64,000 nucleotides of DNA, taken from contig NC_081828.1 in the NCBI RefSeq assembly GCF_030867095.1, forward strand, positions 45,919,434-45,983,433, given 5' to 3'. The translations under genes and the position numbers were made by a program. The notes beneath the pieces are model-generated. The model saw only the letters and a list, made by a program, of their open reading frames with translations. It made no database searches and had not been told where the DNA came from. This document shows, in pieces, positions 55,781 to 64,000 of the stretch (position 1 is the stretch's first letter; each line of letters opens with the position of its first letter). Source of the DNA: Alligator mississippiensis (taxonomy: Eukaryota; Chordata; Crocodylia; Alligatoridae).

Positions 55781-57061
55781 TGTAACAGACAGCCTGAGGC
55801 TCCTGGGTGCAGGAACATCAGGGAGAGCCTCAGGAGAAGAAAGTTGCCCATTATGAACTACCAGGGAACAAACACCTGGAGATTAACCTACTACAAGTAC
55901 TTATTTACTGTTAGCTGTACTGTAGCAGCCCACTGGATTAGTGCCCTGCATGGGAGATAAGCTATTATTTCAACAGAGACCAGCAGTAGTAAATTGCCCT
56001 GAGGCTCAACCGGCAAGCTAAATCAGGGATTACCTGTGGCAGCTCAGGGAACCACATAACCAAACTGGGGCATGGCTTCCAGCCATATAAACCCAGGGCT
56101 TGAGCCAAAGTGGTCAGTCTGGCTCTGGGAGCTGCTGAAGAAAGAGCAGGCAAGTAACAAAAAAAGCTGCTTGCTGATGCCTGGGTTACCATGGGAGTAA
56201 TGCATCTAGAATGCTGTTGACTTGTAAGGAAATTGGACTCAGGGTGGGGGGAGCAGAGTGATACAGCCAATGAGCTGGAGTTTGTGCTTAGACACTGCTA
56301 GGAAGTTGTTATAGCCAGAGGGCTTATCTTGGTGTAGAGTTTACACTGGTGGTTTGGAGGTCTGTTAGTGCCTGAGGGGCATATGACCACCTTGATCCCT
56401 GCCAGGGATCATGTTTAAGGCAGATGGGGCCAGGGAATTTTGGTGTGGCCCAAGAAGGGCAGAAAGAGCCCAGTGAGGGGCAGGGCCTGAAGCCCAGAAT
56501 GGCATGGAGCCCCAAACAAAAGAGTAATGCTTGAGGTGGCCTGGTGGCCTTGGGGATGAGCATCTCACTAGATGTGGCAGACAAAGTTATTTGGGTAGAT
56601 GTGATACCTCTTATTAAACCAAACGAATATCTGGGGGCCGGGGGAAATTATTTGCAAGCTTTTGGACACAAACTCCATTTGTCCAGCATGGGGAGACTCA
56701 GCTGGTGCTATCTGTTCTCCAAAGTAGAAAAGCTAATTTACAATAAGCATGTTTGACATCTGTGAGGCATGTGCAGAGCTGTGGGGAAGGTATGGAGCCC
56801 ATAAGGCAACAGGTGCCTTGAAATGGCCAGGAACCCCACTTAATGGAGAGCTTGCTCTGATGGGAAGAGTCGGAGACAGAGAAAGGTAGGAACTGATTAG
56901 GGCTTGCTTTAAGCCCATGGGCAGTCTCCCTTTTCAATTTCTTAATGAGAACAAGCTGTGGCAAGTGAAGAATAAAGGGAAGGTATCTCAGAGATCAAGT
57001 TGGGCAGGAATCGTATAGCTGTTGGGGTGTTGCAGCTCCCCTGGGGCCTGGTCCTGTTACA
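55781..57061 (+). mobile_element. Solo LTR of an LTR retrotransposon/ERV-like element (fossil)
   Basis: Begins TGTAACAG and ends CTGTTACA, an inverted 8-base terminus. It is flanked by TATTG (55776-55780) and TATAG (57062-57066), a likely 5-bp target duplication with one difference. A TATA box (CCATATAAACCC, about 56083-56094) and a poly(A) signal (AATAAA, 56971-56976) are in the expected order. A Penelope-like tail (56584-56700) appears inserted. No coding region or partner LTR, so a solo remnant. Confidence 0.6.
56584..56700 (-). mobile_element. Penelope-like tail inside the solo LTR
   Basis: GGGTAGATGTGATACCTCTT, ATTAAACCAAACGAAT and GCAAGCTTTTGGACACAAAC match the left arm at 60875-60976. 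Family attribution is inferred. Confidence 0.5.
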
Positions 57062-57784
57062 TATAGACATAGACTACATTTCTTAAGACAAGAAAAGAAA
57101 ACTACACAAGCACTGCTGGGTTCCCACAAAGGAAAGTACGCTGGTGTGTACTCTAGTATATAGTCTTCTGTCCTTCTTGGTTCTGGTGGTTTGGGTAATA
57201 ACAGACAAGACCCACTAGAAAGATCTCAAGCCATTGAGAGAGTTACCAACCAACTCCACAACACTACAGTGCCTTAAGGGTTTACATTTGGAGAGGAAAC
57301 ATGATGTGGAGCAAAAGCATAGATACAAGACATGGTAGCAATTTTATTAGTAAGAAAATGGTAAAATGGACTTGTGGGAAGAGGAGGATTAGGTTACAAC
57401 TTGTAGTAAAACTTATATGCTATACAGAGTAACAAGGGATTGAAGCTGAGAGAAATACTCCTTAAAACTATCTATAAAATCAGTGTTTTTCACTTCATCC
57501 AGAGCATTCTTGAAAGCCCAGCCTTTTTAACTGTATTCTGGTTAGCCAGCATCTGGATGAAAGCAGGAAATATAGAATAAGTCTTGATTTCCATTCCCTC
57601 AAGATGAAAAACAATTCAATTGCATGGCAAACAGTTTGTCACACTTGCAGAATCTGGCTGAAGACATGGATGAGCTGAAGTCATAGTTTGATTGGCCTCT
57701 CTGGTCTTTTTCATGAGACATGGAGCACTTCACGCATGCTCCAATGTGTTGCATTAAGACTTCTAATGGGAACATTCCAGTGTG

Positions 57785-58000
57785 CGGCAGCATCTTGTGT
57801 ATTCAGCATCCCTGCACCTCAAAATGGCGGTAGGGGCAATTTTAACTAAAGCTCATTGAACAAGTCCTGCTGGTGCCACCTTGAAATATGGGGTGCTGAA
57901 TACACAAGACACTGTAGGAATTTTTAATTAAAGCAGCCCTTGAGAGCCGCTCTAATTAAAATGCACCCCCACACACCCCTCGCAAGCATGTATATAGGTG
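57785..58000. mobile_element. Palindromic fold-back element, copy 2
   Basis: Reverse-orientation relative of 24723-25010: GTGTATTCAGCATCCCTGCA, CTCAAAATGGCGG, AACTAAAGCTCATT, then mirrored GGTGCTGAATACACAAGACA and TTAATTAAAGCA. Confidence 0.65.
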
Positions 58001-58089
58001 TCCATAGTTGGCTAAGTTAGTTTAAAGTCAAGTGGAAAGCAGGGGAAGTTTGCACCTTGTAGACTAATTAAATCTTTTTTTGGAACTCG

Positions 58090-58545
58090 CTTCATTGGAC
58101 TAACTCTAGAATATTCCACCCAGCAAATTCATTTCCTAGACACTACAGTGAATGTTTGCAATGGCCACATTGTGTTGGAAACCAACTGACCACCACAGCT
58201 ACCTTCATACCACCAACTTTCATCTTAACCACACCACTAGATTCACTGTCTACGGCCAATCCATATGTTACAATCATATCCATGCTGATCCCACTGGCTG
58301 GGATGCATGCTTTAAAGACCAGGAGCAGGGATTCCTACAATTCCAATACAATTCCAGAACTGTAGGCACTCGGATCAATAAAAGCACACTTGGATATCAT
58401 GCTAACCTCCTATAATACCAACCCCGGGACAACAACAACAAAGTCTCTCTAGTTGTCACCTACAGCCCCCAGATCGAACACCTTAAATACATCATTAATG
58501 ACCTCAAACACCTCCTGAAAAAGGACAAAATTAGTCTGTAAGGTG
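58090..58545 (+). mobile_element. Penelope-like reverse transcriptase relic
   Basis: TDHHSYLHTTNFHLNHTTRF matches the PTD.HSYLH..S.HP.H.K motif of Penelope-like RTs. Further on are DQEQGFLQFQYNSRTVGTRI and SLVVTYSPQIEHLKYIINDL. The same thumb region starts the 42832 relic. It is decayed and covers only the late RT. Confidence 0.65.
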
Positions 58546-58559
58546 CAAATCTTCCCTTC

Positions 58560-59180
58560 TTTCCCATGATGCCACATCTGTGAACTGACTCATAAGAGTA
58601 CATAGCTGGGACTCAACACTGAAATATCCTTACAAAAAATCCTTACCCTGATGTTAAAGTCTGGGGTGTGAAACTGTGATCATAATACAATACTGTGTGG
58701 TGACAAAAGGAGTTGGGGAGGGTAAGTGAGGACAAAAATTACCTTCTTTAAACCAGCCCTGCTGTAGAATGCCAAACTGCCCTTACAGCAGCAACTGTGG
58801 CCCTGTCAACTGTTGTCTAGTGTATAAGACTTGTTGGGAGTAGTTCAATAGTCCAAATGTACTTGTTGACAAAGCAAATGGATTAAAATTGGCTGCTGAA
58901 CCACAAATTGCTGCTAAAAAGGTTTCATTGGGTTTCTGGAGTTATATTGGCACTCTCACAAACAAATGTATCTTCTAACTATTGGCACTGTAAATTGACC
59001 CTTGGCATTCTTTCCCCATGCGATATGGGCAAAGTCAAAGCAGAGCCTAAAAGGACAAGACTTGAAATGACAAATGTTTGCCAAATTATCCATTTGGAAC
59101 TTCTTCTACGTTCTGCATGTGTTTGGATAAAGTTGCTCACATGTTTACATCTTTGAGAGATCAAGACAACAGAGCTTAAA
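58560..59180. other. Anonymous intergenic sequence
   Basis: Nothing recognised. Confidence 0.4.
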
Positions 59181-59183
59181 TAG

Positions 59184-59275
59184 ACTGTAAGCTCCTTGGG
59201 GCAGGAACCATCTTTTTATTCCATGCTTGTATGGTGCTTAGCATCATAAGGATCTAACCTATGGCTTGGGTTCCT
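59184..59275 (+). mobile_element. L2/CORE-SINE-type 3' end
   Basis: GACTGTAAGCTCCTTGGGGC, AGGAACCATCTTTTTATTCC and GGTGCTTAGCATCATAAGG follow the conserved tail shared by L2-like LINEs and SINEs. Confidence 0.65.
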
Positions 59276-59489
59276 ATGATTACAACTAATAGCATGGGTG
59301 TAAGCAGACTGGATTGCATGATTTGCCTCATTTGAAAGAGGCAGAGTGAGAAACTGCAAAATTATAAACATGTGGGAAAAGCATGATGTGCATGCCTATT
59401 ACAGTATGATTGCCTTTTGGAGAAGGTTCATGTTTCTTTTGATTGGGAACTGGGGGTGGGGGGAATGAGCTGAGGACTGGAAGCCAGCT

Positions 59490-59590
59490 ATTCTTAAACT
59501 TTGTCACAGGTGGTGACCACAGTCAAATCACTTCACCTATCTCTGCCACAGCTTCCCTGTTGGTAGAGGAGACAATGAAACACTATTGCC
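59490..59590 (+). mobile_element. Possible MIR fragment
   Basis: GTCAAATCACTTCACCTATC, then CTGCCACAGCTTCCCTGTTG, resembles the CAAGTCACTTAACCTCTCTG...CAGTTTCCTCATCTG core. Diverged. Confidence 0.4.
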
Positions 59591-60469
59591 ACAAACTACA
59601 GTTGCTCATGTGTATGCATTTTGTAGGATTTGGGGCCTATGTTTACACATGTATGTGTTGTTGCTTAGAACATGACATATTTGAAGTTTTTACTGGAAAC
59701 TATAAATATTCAAGGATCATAAGCCAGGCCCCTACAATCATGCAACAGGCCTAAAATTCCTGGGATTATTTTTTAAATGATATGTCATCAGATCCTCGGT
59801 GTTTTCTGTTTTAGAGTCACATTTTCAATCTTTCTCTGTGGAGCCATGAAGTCAGAAATATACTTTTTTTTTTTTTAATGAAACCTGCTTCTCACACCTT
59901 CAGATGAACCTAAGGAAAAACAAGTATCACAAAATCACATTACAAATGTTGGTTTTCAGAAAAATACCAAATACTGAGAGACATGTGAAAAAGTTGTGAA
60001 AGTTTAGTTACCTGAATGGAAAGGAGCAAAGATCCTGAAATATCCCTTAGAACTCACACCAACTCTCAAAGGAAACTTTAGCAAACTGCTACTACACACA
60101 AACTTTTCTTTCACGTTGTCCAAAAATGCAAATGAGGGCTGAAATGCTTTCCTTCAAGTTTTTTTATTTCAACCTAGAAGCTTTTTAGTGAAGCTATGTG
60201 TAGAGCTAAAAAAGTGCCCAAAATATCAGCTTTATACCTATACTTCACTGAAACAACCTGGTTAAATCCCTCTAGTCCTGCATTCATCCCAGGCAGAAAA
60301 ATAAGAGTTCCTGCATATTGCTCTGTGGGTACAAAACCTGGATCTGCAAAGGGATGTGTGAGGGTCTGGAAGACACCACAGCACTTAAGGCAAGAGTAGG
60401 TGTTTGTCCTGGCACCCTTGTGTCTGGGACCTGTCTGCAATTGGGATATTTTCTCAGCAGTTTTGAACA

Positions 60470-60780
60470 GGGTTCACAGTGTTGCCAACCTCTGGCAATT
60501 TTACCACAGGTCTCACAATATTTGGTGTTTTACTTCAAACCCCTGCTCCTGGAAACAAGTGATGGTGTGAAAAGCTCAGCTTTCATGGAAAAGAAAAATT
60601 CCTAGCATTCAGAATTGTGGTGAGGAGGTTGAGAGTATGACCTGACTGTAACCAAAAGGCTCAAGACCAGATGGCAAATAAGAGCTCAGCACTTCTTGTT
60701 GTTGTTGGGTTTTTTTGTTGTTTTTAAAAGATCTCGTGATTTTTGGTGCCTGACTCATGATTTGGGAATGCTAGAGGCTG
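60470..60780. mobile_element. Possible old DNA element (GTGTTGCCAACC...CTCGTGATTTTTGG type)
   Basis: GTGTTGCCAACCTCTGGCAA, CAGGTCTCACAATATTTGG and ATCTCGTGATTTTTGG recall a widespread amniote non-autonomous element that I cannot name with certainty. Ends were not resolved. Confidence 0.35.
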
Positions 60781-60874
60781 GAGCTACTGGGCTCAAGTTA
60801 CATTGGCCGCAGCTGTGGTGCAGACCTGGTGCTAAGGTTCTTGGTTGTAGTCAGTGTTGGTAAGGACATAGGCA

Positions 60875-61222
60875 ACAAGGTTCTTTGGATAGATGTGGTA
60901 TCTTTTATTAGACCAACTAAATAGTTGGGAAAATTGGCAAGCTTTTGGGTACAAACACCCTTCATCAGGCATAGGGAGAGTCTCCCCCCTGCCTCACACC
61001 TATTGTCTCCCATTCCCTCAGATCCTCACTGCTACTTATTTGCATTTGCACAGACCTGCATTGTGCATATTGTGCTTCTATTCTACCCAGGAGAGCGCAC
61101 ACAACACCAGCAGACTCGCCCTATGCCTGACAAAGGCTGTTTGTACCCAAAAGCTTGCAAAGAACAATTTTTCCAGCTACTTAGTTAGTCTAACAACAGA
61201 TATCACATCTAACCACAGAACC
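60875..61222. mobile_element. Inverted pair of Penelope-like tails
   Basis: The left arm (60875-60976, minus) has TATCTTTTATTAGACCAACT, AATAGTTGG and GCAAGCTTTTGGGTACAAAC, then CATCAGGC. The right arm (61126-61222, plus) has GCCTGACAAAGGCTGTTTGT, ACCCAAAAGCTTGCAAAG and TTAGTTAGTCTAACAACAGA. The two are complementary around about 150 bases. The family is inferred from tail style. Confidence 0.5.
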
Positions 61223-61365
61223 TTGTGTGACCTGGGGGTCGGTTTAGGGTCACCTGTCCTATATACACTGAAACCAGTGCACTGTGGGCATGTCAGGAGC
61301 CTTAACTTGCCTCGTGCAGGGTACTTACTGCAACTCTAAGCACTGTGAGTGAACCCTTCATGCCA

Positions 61366-62000
61366 GTTAGAATCATAGAAAATGAGGGTTTGAAGGGACC
61401 TCCAGAGGTCATATAGTCCAATGTATTTCATTCTGTGGGTTGCGACCCAAAAGTAGTTCCCAAAAATATATGAAAGGGTTGCGAACAAACTTTAAAAATG
61501 GATCAACAAACTTAAAAAATGGATTCTCCTTTAAAGGAGAGAAACGTGGGAAATCATCACTTTTCCCTTGCAAGCTGTCGGCGTTCCAGCCTGCGAGGGG
61601 CTCCTCGGGCCTCCTCCTGCCCCACACACTTGGGGGCTGGGACCTGGGGGTAGAGGGCAGCGGGTCTAGAGTGAGGGGCACTGCGTCAGGACTGGCCATC
61701 AATGTTTACAAATGGGTCCTGGTACAAAAAAGGTTGAGAATCACTGATCTAATCCAACCCCCTGCTCAAAGCAGGACCATCCTCAACTAAATCATCCCTG
61801 CCTGTCTAGGCAGGCCTTAAAAACCTCCAAGGCTGGAGATTGCACCACCTCTCTGGGTAACCTGTTCCAGTGCTTCACCACCCTCCTGGTGAGAGAAGTT
61901 TTCCTAATATCCAACTTAAACCTCCCTTGCTGTAACTTGAACAAGGCACCCCTGCAAGCCTCAGACCTCCCCTCTAGCTGCTCCTGGGGTACCACAAAGG
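61366..62000 (-). mobile_element. CR1 LINE 3' end, split by a hAT-like insertion
   Basis: The 3' UTR (AATCATAGAA...GAGGTCATATAGTC) at 61366-61418 resumes at 61755 with CAACCCCCTGCTCAAAGCAG and continues into the C-terminal ORF2 part ([26 protein letters not shown], minus strand). Confidence 0.85.
61419..61746. mobile_element. hAT-like element inside the minus-strand CR1
   Basis: Ends CAATGTATTTCAT and, complemented, CAGTGATTCTCAACC. The target copies ATATAGTC (61411-61418) and ATCTAATC (61747-61754) both derive from the CR1 word ATCTAGTC, which fits the usual hAT target preference. The interior is GC-rich, without a gene. Confidence 0.78.
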
Positions 62001-62204
62001 TGTGCTTGGAGCTGCATGGGTGGGAGACCCTGAGGGTGGGCAGACACTGTCCGGACCCAGCCCATGAGGCTACCAACAGCAGCCCTGCACTACAGCGGAG
62101 GCCACAGCCCTGCCGAGGGCTGACTCCGCCCCTGAAAGCCCGAGCTTGGCGATTCCCTTCCAGCCTAGCGGGTCATCGCAGGCCCGGGAGCTTCCCCCGC
62201 CGCG

Positions 62205-62220
62205 CCTCCAGGGGGCGCTG
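62205..62220 (+). promoter_or_regulatory. CTCF-like site
   Basis: CCTCCAGGGGGCGCTG matches the CTCF core (CCACCAGGGGGCGCTR) with one mismatch. It lies about 210 bases upstream of the KIFAP3 ATG and could mark a boundary between KIFAP3 and the head-to-head NTMT2. Binding is inferred. Confidence 0.5.
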
Positions 62221-62288
62221 CGTGGCACCTCCCTCCGTGCCCAATCTCGTGCGACTGCCTCGCCAAATCGGTCCCGAGCGGGCCTCTC

Positions 62289-62300
62289 TGCGCACGCGCG
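62289..62300 (+). promoter_or_regulatory. NRF1-like site
   Basis: TGCGCACGCGCG matches the NRF1 consensus (YGCGCAYGCGCR), about 130 bases upstream of the KIFAP3 ATG. A weaker half-like copy (TTGCGCATTGC) follows within 10 bases. NRF1 sites are common in ciliary and housekeeping CpG promoters. Binding is inferred. Confidence 0.55.
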
Positions 62301-62426
62301 GCGCTTGCGCATTGCCGGTCGCGGCGTGTGGGCGGAGCCGGCGCTGCCTCACCCTGGTAACCGCCGGCGCGGACAGCGCCCTGCTGCTCGCCCGGGCCTC
62401 CGCCCCGCCGGCCGGCCGGCCGCACC

Positions 62427-62458
62427 ATGCAGGGGGAGGACGCCCGATACCTCAAGAG
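62427..62458 (+). CDS. KIFAP3: KIFAP3 coding exon 1 (kinesin-associated protein 3)
   Basis: KIFAP3 (KAP3) is the non-motor accessory subunit of heterotrimeric kinesin-2 (KIF3A/KIF3B), used in intraflagellar and organelle transport. The exon reads ATG CAG GGG GAG GAC GCC CGA TAC CTC AAG AG, encoding MQGEDARYLKR with the last codon split. It is followed by the donor GTGACG. The peptide is identical to the KIFAP3 N-terminus as I recall it. The start context (GCACCATGC) is good and it sits in a CpG island. No further exon was recognised up to base 64000, so intron 1 exceeds 1.5 kb. The call rests on eleven residues plus synteny with NTMT2. Confidence 0.87.
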
Positions 62459-62460
62459 GT

Positions 62461-64000
62461 GACGCGGCGGGGATGGGGTGGGTGGGGGTCGCGGCAGGGC
62501 TGACTCCCCTCGCATCCAGGCCGGGTCCTGCCCTGCGCTTTCACGGGCTTCCCTTGCCCCCCATGTATAAGGATTTGGGGTGGGGGCTGGGGGTATTTTT
62601 CTACGTGTGTGGGAGGGTGGAGGCCGGGGGGCAGGTATCCCGCTCCTCTCTTCCACTCCCCACCCCGCGCTCTTGCATCCCCTCTGGCAGCCCCTTGTGT
62701 CCTTAGTCCCAGACAGGTGAGTGGGGGCGGGCGCAGGGGATGCCCAGCGCATCCCCGGCTCCCCCATGATTCAGCTGGTGACGCAGGTTGTTGCTGTTGT
62801 AGAGGATGGCGTTCTTGCCCGTGTGTGCTTTGTGCTGATTCAGTGAATACAGCCCCCCCACCTCCCTCCACTAATGGATTTAATTCAATGTGCGCCAGTC
62901 CCTGAGTTTGGTGTGCGCCAGAGCTCTTCTGTCCCGGCAGGGAGGTTCAGAAGAGAAAGGTTGCACGGGAGCGAGATTCATGTCACTTCCATAACAAAGC
63001 AGGTGAACAAAGCACAGAGCGATGTGGGCGTGTGCTGACCACCCAGCATGGCGTTTGTCCTGCAGGCCTGAGCAGCGATCCACATCTGGATGATTTTTAA
63101 AGTGGGCGGCTGGCTGCGAAACTTAATCTGCAAGAGGAATTCTTTCCTGGGTGTATTTCCCTTTGCTTCAGTTAATAATTTCCTTTGTGGCACTGGAGGC
63201 CCAAATAAGATATTGTTGTAGTGGACGGTGATAATGCTGAGTGCATCTGTAGCCCTGTACAGCTGTCAATTTTGAGTCGCTTTAAAAAGAAAAAAGTTTT
63301 TCGAGGCAGGAGCTGAGATGTGAACTGGTGAAAGAGCAAATTCTTTAAACAGGACCTTGCCCTCCTAGCTGGGATAGCATTGGCACTATGCATGGGCGAG
63401 GGAAGAAAATGGTTGTCCCAGCCATTAGAGCCTGTAACAGTCCAATAACTAGAGCAGGTTTTGTGACCCATTACATCAGTCCATGGGAGGGGGATAAGGA
63501 AGAAAATATAGCATCTCCACAGCAATAATGCCTCCAGTCAAGCTTGCCCACTCTATCCTGTTTGGGGGCAGGGCTCATGGGATGCATAGCACACATTCCT
63601 GAGAAGGGAAAAATCTTTGAGGAAGTGCTAGATCTCTGTGCAGAGCAACTCACACTGGCAGATTTCTCCTTCTGTACATTTGTAAATACTTCCTATCCTG
63701 TCCCTGAAGAACAGGTGTTGACTCAGCATAGGATGTCAAAGAGAAGTAGTGCTGGGTAGTTTCTCCCATGAGATTAATCCTGAGATAAATGGAAGACAGT
63801 GACAGAACTGGTATCTTTTAATTATCTCTCTTTAGGGTCTTGATTCTGGGAACTGTTCCCTTTGGATGAACCCCTCCACCTTGTGGAGACTCCACACAAA
63901 AACACATTGCAGAGCCAGGTGCAGACTATCCTATCTGCCCCAAAGAATTCCTAGTGGTGGAAGAAGTTGCTCTACAGAAGAACTACCAAGAGTACTCCTA
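62461..64000 (+). other. KIFAP3 intron 1 (5' part)
   Basis: No second KIFAP3 exon was recognised. Short frames at 62978-63759 have no family resemblance. The CpG-rich character fades by about 62800. Confidence 0.6.

Larger units (their letters stand above)
62090..62790 (+). promoter_or_regulatory. CpG island / KIFAP3 promoter and 5' UTR
   Basis: This is the only long CpG-dense, GC-rich stretch in an otherwise AT-rich window. It surrounds the KIFAP3 start codon. No TATA box is seen, as is usual for housekeeping CpG-island promoters. The transcription start cannot be fixed from sequence but probably lies between about 62250 and 62420. Confidence 0.75.

Noticed and set aside
61889-62767. Long frames (about 200 codons) on both strands over the CpG island
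   Set aside because: GC-rich DNA has few stops. The only supported coding sequence here is the 32-base KIFAP3 exon.

Overview
This is a vertebrate nuclear genome window, most likely from a non-avian sauropsid and probably a crocodilian (a turtle is the main alternative). The evidence is several CR1 LINEs ending in the archosaur/turtle-type 3' tail (repeats of the form ATCTATGA/ATTCTATGA), abundant short hAT-like and fold-back DNA elements, Penelope-like relics and old MIR/L2-type SINE/LINE fragments. Species assignment is inference; no species-specific marker was read.

Two host genes are supported. NTMT2 (METTL11B), a protein N-terminal methyltransferase, lies complete on the minus strand in four coding exons (38744 down to 19064). 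All splice sites are canonical, phases agree at every junction and the predicted protein is 291 residues. KIFAP3, the kinesin-2 accessory subunit, begins on the plus strand with its first coding exon at 62427-62458, inside a CpG island with NRF1-like and CTCF-like motifs; the rest lies beyond the window. The genes are head to head about 23.7 kb apart, the same order I recall from human chromosome 1.

Layout: 1-7.5 kb is a nest of repeats (a hAT-like element containing a long CR1, a TIR element, a solo LTR). 7.5-15.5 kb is mostly anonymous sequence with MIR/L2 traces, a nearly open CR1 (about 10.85-12.58 kb) and a 1.9-kb TIR element. 15.7-23.2 kb holds the 3' part of NTMT2 and a local rearrangement: a direct duplication of about 550 bp that carries a decayed copy of exon 3, plus an inverted pair of about 415-bp blocks outside it. 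20.7-38.6 kb is NTMT2 introns with hAT-like and fold-back elements. 38.7-62 kb is intergenic, rich in CR1, Penelope-like relics, hAT-like elements and one solo LTR. From 62.1 kb onward lie the KIFAP3 CpG island, exon 1 and intron 1.

I see no new multi-gene system here. The most interesting items are the duplicated, dead exon of NTMT2 and its surrounding rearrangement, two hAT-like elements stacked at one target site, and the hairpin-rich fold-back elements.
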